The notes under the pieces are model-generated. The model did not search any database. It worked only from the letters and a program-made list of their open reading frames with translations, and had not been told where the DNA came from. This document shows positions 17,564 through 26,608 of a stretch of 64,000 nucleotides of DNA, in pieces; the first letter of the stretch is position 1; every line of letters begins with the position of its first letter. Position numbers and translations under genes: made by a program. This DNA comes from Beijerinckiaceae bacterium RH AL1 (GTDB taxonomy: Bacteria; Pseudomonadota; Alphaproteobacteria; Rhizobiales; Beijerinckiaceae): the NCBI GenBank assembly GCA_901457705.2, contig LR590083.2, positions 3,534,597 to 3,598,596 on the forward strand. Reading direction: 5' to 3'.

Positions 17564-18673
17564 TTGACCCTTCTCCGCCTTCTCGTCGCCTGGGCTGCCG
17601 TCGCCGCCGCCTTCGCGCTGCCGGCGATGTTCGCGGGCCTCGGCGCCTGGCAGGACGCGCTGCTGTTCGCATGCCTGCTCGCGATCATGCTGTGGTCGGC
17701 CTTCGGCGTCACCGCGGAGGCCGAGCATCTCGCGGAGATGCTGGGCGAGCCCTACGGCACGCTCATCCTCACGCTCGCCATCGTGCTCATCGAGGTCGCG
17801 CTGATCGCCGCCGTCATGCTCGGCGGCGAGGGACAGCACCAGGCCGCGGCGACGCTGGGGCGCGACACGATGTTCGCGGTCGTGATGAGCGTGATGAACG
17901 GCATCGTCGGCCTCGGCCTGCTCGTCGGCGGCCTGCGCCACGGCGCGCAGCGCTACAACATGCAGGGCGCCGCCGCCTATCTCGCGACGATCATCCCGCT
18001 CTCGGTGATCGCCTTCATCCTGCCCTCCTTCACCCGCTCCACGCCGGGCGGCACGCTCACCCATGGCCAGGAGATCGCCTTCTCGGTCTTCTGCCTCGCA
18101 CTCTACGCGACCTTCCTCGTCGTGCAGACGGCGCGCCACACCGGCTTCTTCCTCGAGCCGCCGGCCGCGAGCGACACCGACCCCGCCTTCGCCGAAGGCC
18201 CGCACGACCGCAAGGGCCGCGAGGCTCTGGCACGTCACGCCGTCCTGCTCGTCGTCTCGATCCTGCCGATCGTGTTGCTCTCGAAGAAGCTCGCGCTGCT
18301 GCTCGACCGCGGGCTGGCGAGCGCCGGCCTGCCGGAGGCGCTGGGCGGCCTCGTCGTCGCGCTCATCGTGCTCGCGCCGGAAGGCATCACCGCGCTGCGC
18401 GCCGTCTCCGGCAACCGTCTGCAGCGCGGCATCAATCTCTGCCTCGGCGCCGCCGCCTCGACGATCGGCCTCACCGTGCCCGCCATCGTCGCCGTCAGCG
18501 TCGTCACCGGCAGCGACATCGTGCTCGGCCTGCCGCCGGCCGAGATGGTGCTGCTGGCGATGACGCTGGTGCTCGCCACGCTCACCTTCTCCGGCGCACG
18601 CACGACGATCCTCGAGGGCGCGATGCACCTCGTCGTGTTCTTCGTCTACGTGACGCTCATCTTCCAGCCGTAG
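17564..18673 (+). CDS. Calcium/proton antiporter (ChaA/CAX-type)
   Basis: 369 residues with about 11 hydrophobic segments in two inverted repeats. The acidic signature appears early (TAEAEHLAEMLGEPYGTLIL) and again in the second half (LVVALIVLAPEGITALRAV), the alpha-1/alpha-2 repeats of the cation/Ca2+ exchanger superfamily. A hydrophilic cytoplasmic loop lies near residues 195-225. It probably expels Ca2+ or Na+/K+ in exchange for H+. TTG start at 17564 with GCGAGGA 6 bases upstream. It follows the TauE-like gene by 34 bases. Confidence 0.87.
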   Translation: MTLLRLLVAWAAVAAAFALPAMFAGLGAWQDALLFACLLAIMLWSAFGVTAEAEHLAEMLGEPYGTLILTLAIVLIEVALIAAVMLGGEGQHQAAATLGRDTMFAVVMSVMNGIVGLGLLVGGLRHGAQRYNMQGAAAYLATIIPLSVIAFILPSFTRSTPGGTLTHGQEIAFSVFCLALYATFLVVQTARHTGFFLEPPAASDTDPAFAEGPHDRKGREALARHAVLLVVSILPIVLLSKKLALLLDRGLASAGLPEALGGLVVALIVLAPEGITALRAVSGNRLQRGINLCLGAAASTIGLTVPAIVAVSVVTGSDIVLGLPPAEMVLLAMTLVLATLTFSGARTTILEGAMHLVVFFVYVTLIFQP

Positions 18674-18680
18674 GCGCGCC

Positions 18681-19820
18681 TCACGCGCTCGCGGCCCGGC
18701 GCAGCGTGAAGAGCGTCAGCTCGGAAGGGCGGCCGAGCCGCACCGCGAAGCCCGGCCACAGCGCGGTGCCGTTGTTGACGTAGAGCGTCATCCCGTCGAC
18801 GTCGTAGCGGCCGGAGACGAAGCCGGCATTGGCGCGCGCGGCGATCCGATCGATGCCGACGATGAGCCCGCCGTGCGTGTGCCCGGAGAGCTGCAGCGCG
18901 ACGCCGCGCGCCGCGGCAAGCCGCGCTTCGCCGGGCTGATGGTTCATCAAGATGAGCGGATGGCCCTTCGGCGCGGCGTCGAGCGTCGCTGCGATGTCCG
19001 GCGCGAGATGGCGGCGACGCACGGAGCGGTCGCTGACGCCGACGACGACGAGCTTGCCGCCGTCGCGCTCGAGCACGAGGTGATCGTTCTCGAGCGCGTG
19101 CAGGCCCAGCGCCGCATGCTGCGCCATCCACGCCGCGTAGCCGAAGATCGTTTCGTGGTTGCCGGAGACGACGTGGACGCCGTCGGGCGCCCGCAGGTCG
19201 CGCAGCGCGGGAATGTCGTCGCGCCGCGCCGCGATCGTGCCGTCGATGAGATCGCCGGTGATGAGGATGATGTCGGCGCCGAGCGCATTCGCGCGCGCGA
19301 CCATCGCCCGCGCCCACGCGCCGGGAAACAGGCGGCTGAGGTGGAGGTCGGTGAGCTGCAGGATCGTGTAGCCGTCGAAGGCGTGCGGCAGCCCGCGGAT
19401 GGCGACCTCGACGTCGCGCCGCGGCGGCACGCGCACCGCCTGCTGCACGCCGATCGCCCCCGCCACGGCGGCGACGCCGGCCATCGCATAGCGGACGCCG
19501 TCCGGCACGTCAGGCCAGCTGCCGTGCGCGAGCAGCCCGAGCAGAAGGCCGCCGTCGAGCAGGAGCTGCAGCACGGTGAGCACGAAGAGCGCGCCGAGCG
19601 CCCAGTTGAAGAGGAGGATCAGCGGCCGCGGAAACTCCGGCGCGAACACCGAGCCCGAGGAGAGCTTGCACCACTGGTGATACTGCGAGGCGATGAGCAC
19701 GACCGCCGCCGCGGCGATCTTGGCAGAGAGGGGAAGGTGGAGCGGCCAGATGAAGCGGGCCGCGATGAAGAGATAAACCAGGCCGAAGATGAGCAGGCGG
19801 ATCGGTCCTCTCCAAAGCAC
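18681..19820 (-). CDS. Membrane-anchored metallophosphoesterase (YaeI-like)
   Basis: 379 residues. The N-terminal 135 residues contain about four hydrophobic segments. The catalytic domain has the calcineurin-like motif set: TDLHLS (DXH), ITGDLIDG (GDXXD), GNHE, MNHQP and SGHTHGG. These bind two metal ions for phosphoester hydrolysis, probably on the outer face of the inner membrane. The start codon is GTG at 19820 without a strong ribosome-binding site. It is convergent with the antiporter gene (7-base gap). The substrate is unknown; related proteins act on lipid A precursors or nucleotides. Confidence 0.87.
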   Translation of the reverse strand: MLWRGPIRLLIFGLVYLFIAARFIWPLHLPLSAKIAAAAVVLIASQYHQWCKLSSGSVFAPEFPRPLILLFNWALGALFVLTVLQLLLDGGLLLGLLAHGSWPDVPDGVRYAMAGVAAVAGAIGVQQAVRVPPRRDVEVAIRGLPHAFDGYTILQLTDLHLSRLFPGAWARAMVARANALGADIILITGDLIDGTIAARRDDIPALRDLRAPDGVHVVSGNHETIFGYAAWMAQHAALGLHALENDHLVLERDGGKLVVVGVSDRSVRRRHLAPDIAATLDAAPKGHPLILMNHQPGEARLAAARGVALQLSGHTHGGLIVGIDRIAARANAGFVSGRYDVDGMTLYVNNGTALWPGFAVRLGRPSELTLFTLRRAASA

Positions 19821-19954
19821 ACGCGCGAAGGTGCGGCGCGAGACCTAAGTGGCCGCTCGATGCGGCTCAGGCAAGGCGGGGCTTGCTGGCGCCAAATCTG
19901 GGTTGAAAACCATCGGGGATGCCGCCTAAGCTTGCGGCGTCGATGGAAGTCTCC

Positions 19955-20230
19955 ATGCGTGCGTTCGTTCTTGCGTTACTTATTTGCCTGCTCACGCTCC
20001 CCGCAAGGGGCGAGACGCTTCGTCTCGACGGCGATCAGTTTTGGGTGGGACTAGCCAGCGGCGCCACCAAGGACGAGGCGATCGGCCTGGCGCGGACCTT
20101 CAGAATCTCGCCGCTGATGGTCGTGACCTCGGCGAACGGCTGGTACGCCGCGGTGAGCGGGCCCTACCACGTTCCGGCGGGGACGGGCTTCGCCATTCAC
20201 GACCGAGCACAAGTCGCATCGGTGCTCTGA
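19955..20230 (+). CDS. Small secreted SPOR-like protein
   Basis: 91 residues. Signal peptide about 1-22 (RAFVLALLICLLTLPARG), then one compact domain with FWVGLASGATKDEAIGLART and WYAAVSGPY, which resembles a SPOR-type repeat (tracking-residue order typical of peptidoglycan-binding or SPOR-related proteins). ATG at 19955 with GGAAG 5 bases upstream; an in-frame ATG at 19943 is less likely. It is the last conserved-looking gene before a compositionally different stretch. Role unknown. Confidence 0.55.
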   Translation: MRAFVLALLICLLTLPARGETLRLDGDQFWVGLASGATKDEAIGLARTFRISPLMVVTSANGWYAAVSGPYHVPAGTGFAIHDRAQVASVL

Positions 20231-20246
20231 GAAGTGAGCGCCGAAA

Positions 20247-20760
20247 ATGACCGAGGACGAAATCCTTCAGGACATGCGGCTCATTTTCGAGGCCGACAAA
20301 ATAGCCGGGAGCCGACTGGCTGGCGGGCAGGCAACGGGCCTGACGCTCTCGTGATGACGCTCCCTCTGGACGTTCTGTCTCAGACGATTGGGACAGCGTG
20401 GTTGTTGTTTCGGGCGGTTCAACGAAAGCCCGAAATGGACGCCAGCATATCGCTTATAACGACTCTTCAGGGACGTGACCTACGGACCTGGAGAATGGAC
20501 TGGCGGCCTATCCACCCGCATACCAATACCTGCGGGCCGAAGGACCTTAGAGGTCTCACCTCCTACACCGGCATCCACGACTTCCGTGCAACGCCAAGCT
20601 TGGACTTCTCAGGATGCAGGCAGAAAACCTTCCCCTCTGTATACCAGTTGACGATGATCCTCACGACTTCGATGCGTTTGTGAGGTATGCTTTTCGCCAG
20701 CTCCGGGTCTCACCGACCGAGCCAATACCGAGTCCGCCATGGTCAGCGACGCTATTCTAA
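20247..20760 (+). pseudogene. Frameshifted gene of unknown function (three-frame remnant)
   Basis: Protein-like sequence continues through three frames. The first begins at ATG 20247 (MTEDEILQDMRLIFEADKIA) and stops at 20354. The second runs from about 20340 to 20570 (LPLDVLSQTIGTAWLLFRAV; later RTWRMDWRPIHPHTN and GIHDF). The third runs from about 20610 to TAA at 20760 (RMQAENLPLCIPV; DDDPHDFDAFVRYAFRQLRV; ending PIPSPPWSATLF). Joined, they give one protein of about 170 residues, consistent with a hypothetical family having N-terminal DEILQD, central WRxDWRPxHxHxN and C-terminal IPxPPW elements. Two frameshifts have broken it. It overlaps the next gene's ATG by 22 bases, so the two were one operon. 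AT content is higher than in neighbours. Confidence 0.55.
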
Positions 20761-21500
20761 GGAACGACATAGGCGCTCTCCGCCAAATTGCCGATGAAGT
20801 GGCCAGGGGCTTGGCTTACGCCAAGACCATCGGCGGGGATGTCTACGTACAAACCCCCGTCGCCTCGCCGACCGGCCGAAATGTCGGCATCAAGCTGCTC
20901 GGCGGTCCCTTGGAGTTCACGATCACAGACGACGGATTTGCGATGCGCGAAGCAGAACTCATGGGCGCAGAGGATATTTGCCGGCGCGAAGCGAAGAAGG
21001 TCGCCAAAGAGTTGGATCTCAGTTTCAACGAGTGGGAATTGTTTGAGACAAAAGCTCCGGCAGATCGTTTGGTGGGCCTCTCATCGCTCGTTGCGAATGC
21101 GGTGGCTTTGGCTCTCATCCGAACCAACGAAAAATTTGCAGAAAGGTTTGAGACCCGCCGAAAGGAAGAATTGGCAGTACGCCTCGGGCGCATTTTTGGA
21201 GAGCGTAACGTCGTCAAGAATGCGGACTTTAGCGGAGCGGCACGCGCATGGACATTCGACGCACGGGTCGATTTGCCTAGCGGGCGTCCCGGCCTCTTCT
21301 CCATTGTCACGCCGGCACCTGTGTCGGTGGCCTTCGCTTATTTTAAATTAGACGATGTATCTCGTCTGGATAAGCCGCCGTTCCTCGCCGCGGTTCTTGA
21401 AGGAAACGTAGATGCTGGCGACAAAGCACTTTTGGGGCGCGCCGCGCGCAAGCTGTACCTCGTAACGGACGCGGACGACTCCTTTAGGGCCGCAGCTTAA
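20739..21500 (+). CDS. DUF1828-like hypothetical protein
   Basis: 253 residues. The N-terminal half (FTITDDGFAMREAELMGAED) resembles DUF1828-type domains, with predicted helices and an acidic segment after it (LDLSFNEWELFE). The C-terminal half has YFKLDDVSRLDKPPFLAAVL and a final LYLVTDADDSF. No enzymatic motif is visible. ATG at 20739 overlaps the 3' end of the frameshifted gene upstream, which implies a two-gene module. Lower GC and codon use unlike neighbours suggest acquisition. Such pairs are often linked to phage defence or toxin-antitoxin functions, but that is only a guess here. Confidence 0.5.
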   Translation: MVSDAILRNDIGALRQIADEVARGLAYAKTIGGDVYVQTPVASPTGRNVGIKLLGGPLEFTITDDGFAMREAELMGAEDICRREAKKVAKELDLSFNEWELFETKAPADRLVGLSSLVANAVALALIRTNEKFAERFETRRKEELAVRLGRIFGERNVVKNADFSGAARAWTFDARVDLPSGRPGLFSIVTPAPVSVAFAYFKLDDVSRLDKPPFLAAVLEGNVDAGDKALLGRAARKLYLVTDADDSFRAAA

Positions 21501-21673
21501 CTGAAACTGCAGACGAGCGCCCGTTTAGCAACGCCTACCGAGCGGCAGCGCGCCGAGGTCGAAACGGTGGCCTTTAAGCACAGCGCCGACCTCGAATTTA
21601 ACGAGCATCACGGGAAGTGGTGACATTGCCAAGCCTGGCGCGAGCCACCCCTCCAACACCCGCCCCCACCCAT

Positions 21674-21814
21674 CTCGACGAGCGCCGACACGAAAACATC
21701 ACGTCGGCGAGCGCCGACTTTGGTCCTCGTCGAGGTCGGCGGGCGCCGACAAAGGCGCCTTTCGGAGACGGCGAGCGCCGACTTTGGCGAGGCTGGGGGT
21801 CGGCGCCCGGCGAC
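21674..21814. repeat. Array of near-palindromes with 32-bp period
   Basis: The gap 21501-21998 holds no supportable gene. It contains five copies of a 16-bp near-palindrome of the form GTCGGCGAGCGCCGAC, at 21674 (weaker), 21703, 21735, 21767 and 21799. The last four start exactly 32 bp apart, with 16-bp spacers that differ from each other. Copies at 21703 and 21767 extend into the same ACTTTGG. The period is close to three helical turns, so all copies face one side of the DNA. It is too short to be a CRISPR array. Operator or iteron-like binding array is possible. Confidence 0.7.
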
Positions 21815-21998
21815 AATCGCGAGGCGACGCCTGTCGGATGCGGCGCCCTCGACGGCGCGGCCCTTTTCGGCTATTCTACCGCTCGATCGATCGCTGCGAC
21901 AAGCTTGCCGGTGGGCGGCGGCCGCGTGAAGCTTGACCGCGTTCCGCACACTCGCGAAGCATGATTCGCCGCGAACGGCGCGGCTTTGGGATTCGACC

Positions 21999-22328
21999 AT
22001 GACGCTGAAGACCCCGCTGCTCGTCCTCGCCGCCACGCTGGCCCTCGCGCTGCCCGTCCGCGCCCAGGCGCCTGCGCCCGCGCCCGCCATGAAGGCCGCG
22101 CCCTCGATGTCGATGTCGATGAAGGCGGCGCCGAAGGGCCCGCTGCTCGACCTCAACACCGCCTCGGAGGACGAGCTGAAGGCGCTGAAGGGCGTCGGCG
22201 ACGCGCGCGCCAAGAAGATCATCGCCGGCCGCCCGTGGAAGGGCAAGGACGACCTCGTCGCCAAGGGCATCCTGCCGCAGAAGACCTACGACGGCATCAA
22301 GGACAAGATCATCGCCAAGCAGAAGTAG
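21999..22328 (+). CDS. Secreted helix-hairpin-helix protein (ComEA-like)
   Basis: 109 residues. Signal peptide about 1-22 ([16 protein letters not shown]), an Ala/Pro/Met-rich linker (about 23-48), then a C-terminal helix-hairpin-helix DNA-binding domain ([20 protein letters not shown], then [10 protein letters not shown]). It resembles ComEA/competence-type HhH proteins that bind DNA non-specifically, here probably in the periplasm. No other competence gene is in the window. The ATG at 21999 is chosen because the signal peptide begins there. Convergent with recQ across a hairpin. Confidence 0.78.
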   Translation: MTLKTPLLVLAATLALALPVRAQAPAPAPAMKAAPSMSMSMKAAPKGPLLDLNTASEDELKALKGVGDARAKKIIAGRPWKGKDDLVAKGILPQKTYDGIKDKIIAKQK

Positions 22329-22335
22329 CGGCGAC

Positions 22336-22357
22336 CCTCCCCCGTGATGCGGGGAGG
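22336..22357. terminator. Hairpin between convergent HhH gene and recQ
   Basis: Stem CCTCCCC (22336-22342) with GGGGAGG (22351-22357), loop of 8 bases, exactly between the two facing stop codons. There is no T run, so it may act as a bidirectional or Rho-assisted terminator. Confidence 0.5.
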
Positions 22358-22358
22358 C

Positions 22359-24231
22359 CTAGCCGTCGGCGAAGCCGGCCACGACCTCGAGCACCTTGTC
22401 CCCGTAGCTCGCGATCTTGGCCGGCCCGACGCCGTGGATGCGCGACAGGTCGAAGGCGTCGCGCGGCCGGGCGGCGGCGATGGCGCGCAGCGTGCGGTCG
22501 TTGAAGACGACGTAGGGCGGCACCTTCTGCGCCCGGGCGACCTCGGTCCGCCACGCCTTCAGCCGGGCGAAGAGGCGCAGGTCGTCGGTGGTGAGGTGGG
22601 CCTCGTCGGCGTCGGCCGGCGCCGCGCCGCGCGGGGACGGCGCATCGGCCTCGGCGACGCCGCGCAGGGCGGCGCGCGCCGCGCGGCCCTTGCGGGTCTC
22701 GGGCTCGGCGGCGACGAGCTCGAGCGGCGCGTCGCTCTTCAGCACGCGCGCGCCCGGCCTCGGTGACGAGCCAGCGGCCGCCGTCCTCAGCATCCTGGGC
22801 GATGAGGCCGGCGGCCTGGATCTGCCGGAACACGCTGCGCCACTCGGCGGCGGTGAACTCGCCGCCGACGCCGAAGGTCGGCAGGTCGTCGTGGCCGTGG
22901 CGCGAGATCGCCTCGGTCGCCTTGCCGATCAACAGGTTGGCGAGGTGGCCGGGGTAGAAGCGGCCGGCCGTGCGCAGCACCGCCGACATCGCCTTCTGTG
23001 CCGCGACCTTGCCGTCGAACATCGCGTGGGCGCCGTCGCACATGTCGCAGAAGCCGCAGGGCGGCCCTTCCTCGCCGAAGGCGGCGAGCAGGGTCTGGCG
23101 GCGGCAGCGCGGCGTCTCGCAGAGCGCCAGCAGGGCCGAGAGCCGGCGGCGCTCGACCGCCTTATGGGCGGGGCCGGCGTCGGAGAGGGCGATCTGGCGC
23201 TCGCGCAGGCGCACGTCGCCCTCGCCCCACAGCATCAGCGTGTTCGAGCGCTGCCCGTCGCGGCCGGCGCGGCCGATCTCCTGGTAGTAGCCCTCGACCG
23301 AGCCCGGCAGGTCGGCGTGGCAGACGAAGCGCACGTCGGGCTTGTCGATGCCCATGCCGAAAGCGATCGTCGCGACGACCACCACGCCCTCGTGGCGCAG
23401 GAACTCGTCCTGGTGGGCGTGGCGGAGGGCAGGCTCCATGCCGGCGTGGTAGGGCAGCGCCCAGATGCCGTCCTTGGCCAGCCGCTCGGCGAGCTTTTCC
23501 ACGCCCTTGCGCGAGGCCGCGTAGACGATGCCCGCCTGCCCCTTGTGCGCCTTGAGGAAGGTGCGGATCTGCGCGAGCGCGTCGCTCTTGCGGGCGATGG
23601 AAAGATGCAGGTTCGGCCGGTCGAACGAGCGCACGAAGCGCCGCGGCGCCCGCCGGAACAGCTTTGCGACGATCTCTTCCCGCGTCGCGTGGTCGGCCGA
23701 GGCGGTGACCGCGAGGATCGCGGGATCGCCCAGCGCGTCCGCGGCGGCGCGCAGCTCCATGTACTCGGGACGGAAATCGTGGCCCCACTGCGAGACGCAG
23801 TGCGCCTCGTCGATCGCCAGCCGGTCGCATCCCGCCTCGCGCAGGAGCCCGATGGTGCCGGGCCGCAGCAGTCGCTCCGGCGAGACGTAGACGAGCCGCA
23901 GCGCGCGCCGGCGTAGCGCGGCCTCGACATCGGCCGCCTCGGCGCCGGTGTTGCCCGAGTGCAGGGCGCCCGCCGCGACGCCCCGGCCCTGCAGCGCGCC
24001 GACCTGGTCGCGCATCAGGGCGATGAGCGGCGAGACGACGACGGTGAGCTTCTGCCCGACGACGGCGGGGAGCTGGTAGCAGAGCGACTTGCCCGCCCCC
24101 GTCGGCATGACGGCGAGCACGTCCTCGCCGGCGAGCACCGCCGCCACCACGTCGGCCTGGCCGGGCTTCAGCTCGGCGAAGCCGAAGACGCGGTGCAGCG
24201 CATCGAGCGCATGCGCGGGCACGGCCTCCAT
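22359..24231 (-). pseudogene. recQ: ATP-dependent DNA helicase RecQ, frameshifted before HRDC
   Basis: From ATG 24231 the helicase core is intact: Walker A MPTGAGKS, DEAH box AIDEAHCVSQWGHDF, motif VI EIGRAGRDGQRS and the RecQ zinc cysteines (CETPRCRR; CGFCDMC). After WLVTEAGRA the frame runs into junk, while the expected continuation (VLKSDAPLELVAAEP) and a full HRDC domain (LFARLKAWRTEVA to GVGPAKIASYGDKVLEV) are in another frame ending at TAG 22359. The seam lies in a GC dinucleotide run at about 22745-22753. RecQ unwinds DNA 3'-5' in recombination repair. Either a real lesion or a sequencing error; the helicase core could still function. Start is 2 bases after the ogt stop. Confidence 0.85.
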
Positions 24232-24233
24232 GC

Positions 24234-24761
24234 TCAGGCCGCGCGGCCGTGGCGATGGCGGCCGGCCTCGAGGTCGATCAGCCAGCGCTTGGCCGCAAGG
24301 CCGCCGGCGAAGCCCTGCAGAGCCCCGGTGCTGCCGACGAGGCGGTGGCACGGCACGATGATGGACAGCGGATTCCTGCCGTTGGCCGCCCCGACGGCCC
24401 GCGATGCCGCCGGGCAGCCGAGGCCCGCCGCGATGGCGCCGTAGGTGCTGGTCGTCCCGTAGGGGATGTCGATGAGTGCCTGCCAGACGCGGCGCTGGAA
24501 CGACGTGCCGCGCAGGTCGAGGGGGACCGTGAAGCGCTCCAGCGTGCCCTCGAGGTAGGCGGCGAGCTGCCGCCCCGCCTCGATGAGGAGGGAATCGGCG
24601 GGCGCCGCGGGGATGGCGTCGAGCGGCGCGAGGCCGACGCGGCTGCCGTCCTCGCCCTCCCAGAGCACCGCCGCGAGCCCCGCCGGAGACGCGACCAGGG
24701 CGAGGGTGCAGAGCGGCGACGGCAGGACAGTCCTGACGAGATCCGTCCCGTAGAGATTCAT
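24234..24761 (-). CDS. ogt: Methylated-DNA-protein-cysteine methyltransferase
   Basis: 175 residues. Suicide repair enzyme that moves the alkyl group from O6-methylguanine or O4-methylthymine to its own cysteine in IIVPCHRLVG. The DNA-binding segment SFQRRVWQALIDIPYGTTS precedes it and AGGLAAKRWLIDLE follows. No Ada N-terminal zinc domain is present, so it is the Ogt type. The ATG at 24761 is taken as start. It lies 2 bases upstream of recQ on the same strand, forming a DNA-repair operon, and diverges from the HerA-like gene. Confidence 0.92.
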   Translation of the reverse strand: MNLYGTDLVRTVLPSPLCTLALVASPAGLAAVLWEGEDGSRVGLAPLDAIPAAPADSLLIEAGRQLAAYLEGTLERFTVPLDLRGTSFQRRVWQALIDIPYGTTSTYGAIAAGLGCPAASRAVGAANGRNPLSIIVPCHRLVGSTGALQGFAGGLAAKRWLIDLEAGRHRHGRAA

Positions 24762-24865
24762 GGGATGTCCACGTTGACCCAACGTCAATTTTCGTCGGCT
24801 AGGCTCGACATACACGGTTTCGCAAGGTTGCGCGGCAAAGCTCTGACGGCAGCGAGCAGGAACAT

Positions 24866-26605
24866 ATGGACTACCCCCTTCCCCTCGGAACAGGTTCTCG
24901 CGTCGGGCGCATCTCCTCGGTGCGCGGGTCGCGCGCGACGATAGACCTCGAGGTCTCCGACGGCGAGCGCGTCACGGTCGGCGCCTTCCTGGCGATCGAG
25001 GCCGGCGTCGCGCGGCCGGTCGGCATGATCACCGAGATCGCGAGCATCCCCGCGCTCGATCGGGGCGCCGCCTCCCGCGTGACCGCGACCGTCGATCTCG
25101 TAGGGGAAATCGTCGTCGGGCCCGACGGCCATCCCCTGTTCCGCCGCGGTCTCGCGGCCTATCCCAACATCGGGGATGCGGCGTCGATCCTGCCGCGCGA
25201 CGGCATCGGGCTCATCTACGGTCGCCGCGCCGAGCGCTCGATGTCGATCGGCCAGCTCTACCACGATCCCACGATCGAGGCGCACGTCGACGTCGACGCG
25301 CTCCTCAACCGCCATTTCGCGGTCATCGGCTCGACCGGCGTCGGCAAGTCGAGCGGCGTCGCCGTGATGCTGCGCGAGATCCTGGCCGTGCGCCCGGACC
25401 TGCGCATGTTCGTGCTCGACAGCCACAACGAGTACGGCCGCTGCTTCGGCGATCTGGCCAATGTCGTGAACCCGCGCGCCTCGAAGCTGCCGTTCTGGCT
25501 GTTCAACTTCGAGGAAGTCGTCGATGTCATCTACGGCGGCCGGCCGGGCGTCGACGACGAGCTCGAGATCCTCGCCGAGCTCATCCCGATCGCCAAGAGC
25601 CAGTACCTTCAGTACAAGAACACCGATCGCCTCTCGCTGAAGCGCTTCGACGTGCGCTCGACCGGCTTCACGGTCGACACCCCGGTCCCCTACCTGCTGC
25701 AGGACCTCATCTCGCTGATCGACGAGCGGATGGGCAAGCTCGAGAACCGCTCGAGCCGGATGAACTACCATCGCCTGATCGCCCGCATCGAGACGATCCG
25801 CAACGACCCGCGCTACGACTTCATGTTCGAGAACGCCAACGTCGGCGGCGACACGATGGCGGAGCTTTTGAACCAGCTGTTCCGCATCGACATGCAGGGC
25901 AAGCCGCTGACCGTGATGCAGCTCGCCGGGCTGCCGGTCGAGGTGATGGACGCGGTCGTCTCCGTGCTCTGCCGTCTCGCCTTCGACTTCGGGCTGTGGA
26001 GCGACGGGGCGATCCCACTGCTGTTCGTCTGCGAGGAGGCGCATCGCTACGCCTCGATGGACCATTCGATCGGCTTCGCGCCGACGCGCCGCGCGATCTC
26101 GCGCATCGCCAAGGAAGGCCGCAAGTACGGGGTCTTCCTCGGCCTTGTCTCGCAGCGGCCGGCCGAGCTCGACCCGACCATCATCTCGCAGTGCGCGACG
26201 CTGTTCGCCATGCGCATGGCCAACGACCGCGACCAGGCGCTGCTGCGCTCGGCGGTCAGCGACGATACGGCCGACCTCCTCGACTTCATCCCGACGCTGG
26301 CCACCCGCGAGGTCATCGGGATCGGGGAAGCGGTGCCGCTGCCGACCCGCATGACCTTCCGCACGCTGCCCGAGCACCTGCTGCCGCGCAGCGAGGCGAT
26401 CGGCACCTGGTCGACCGACGGCGAGAACCGGGTCGGGCTCGACTTCGTGCAGGAGGTCGTCGACCGCTGGCGGCGCGCGGCGACCGACCGCAAGCCGCGG
26501 CAGGAGGACGTCACCATCGCCCCCGCGACGGCGCCCGAGCCGGGCGCGATGCAGAGCGCCAGCGCGCGCCTGGACCAGGCCAAGTACCAGCTGCTGCGGC
26601 GCTAG
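24866..26605 (+). CDS. HerA-like ATPase (DUF87)
   Basis: 579 residues. An N-terminal HAS-barrel-like beta domain (about 1-130) is followed by a HerA/FtsK-type ATPase: Walker A GSTGVGKS (155-162), Walker B in LLFVCEEAHRY with Glu390/Glu391, and a probable arginine-finger region in SRIAKEGRKYG. HerA-family motor proteins form hexamers that translocate DNA and work with nucleases such as NurA, or with SIR2-type partners in phage defence. No nuclease is adjacent; the next gene is a c-di-GMP protein 3 bases away, and the divergent neighbours are ogt-recQ. ATG at 24866. Confidence 0.87.
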   Translation: MDYPLPLGTGSRVGRISSVRGSRATIDLEVSDGERVTVGAFLAIEAGVARPVGMITEIASIPALDRGAASRVTATVDLVGEIVVGPDGHPLFRRGLAAYPNIGDAASILPRDGIGLIYGRRAERSMSIGQLYHDPTIEAHVDVDALLNRHFAVIGSTGVGKSSGVAVMLREILAVRPDLRMFVLDSHNEYGRCFGDLANVVNPRASKLPFWLFNFEEVVDVIYGGRPGVDDELEILAELIPIAKSQYLQYKNTDRLSLKRFDVRSTGFTVDTPVPYLLQDLISLIDERMGKLENRSSRMNYHRLIARIETIRNDPRYDFMFENANVGGDTMAELLNQLFRIDMQGKPLTVMQLAGLPVEVMDAVVSVLCRLAFDFGLWSDGAIPLLFVCEEAHRYASMDHSIGFAPTRRAISRIAKEGRKYGVFLGLVSQRPAELDPTIISQCATLFAMRMANDRDQALLRSAVSDDTADLLDFIPTLATREVIGIGEAVPLPTRMTFRTLPEHLLPRSEAIGTWSTDGENRVGLDFVQEVVDRWRRAATDRKPRQEDVTIAPATAPEPGAMQSASARLDQAKYQLLRR

Positions 26606-26608
26606 CCG

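Noticed and set aside
21674-21814. CRISPR array
   Set aside because: Repeat core is only 16 bp with 16-bp spacers and no cas genes are nearby; the geometry does not fit.
21608-22270. 220-codon minus-strand open frame across the palindrome array and the HhH gene
   Set aside because: It is Arg/Ala/Ser-rich with no domain, covers the array and runs antisense to a gene with a signal peptide and HhH domain; typical GC-rich shadow.
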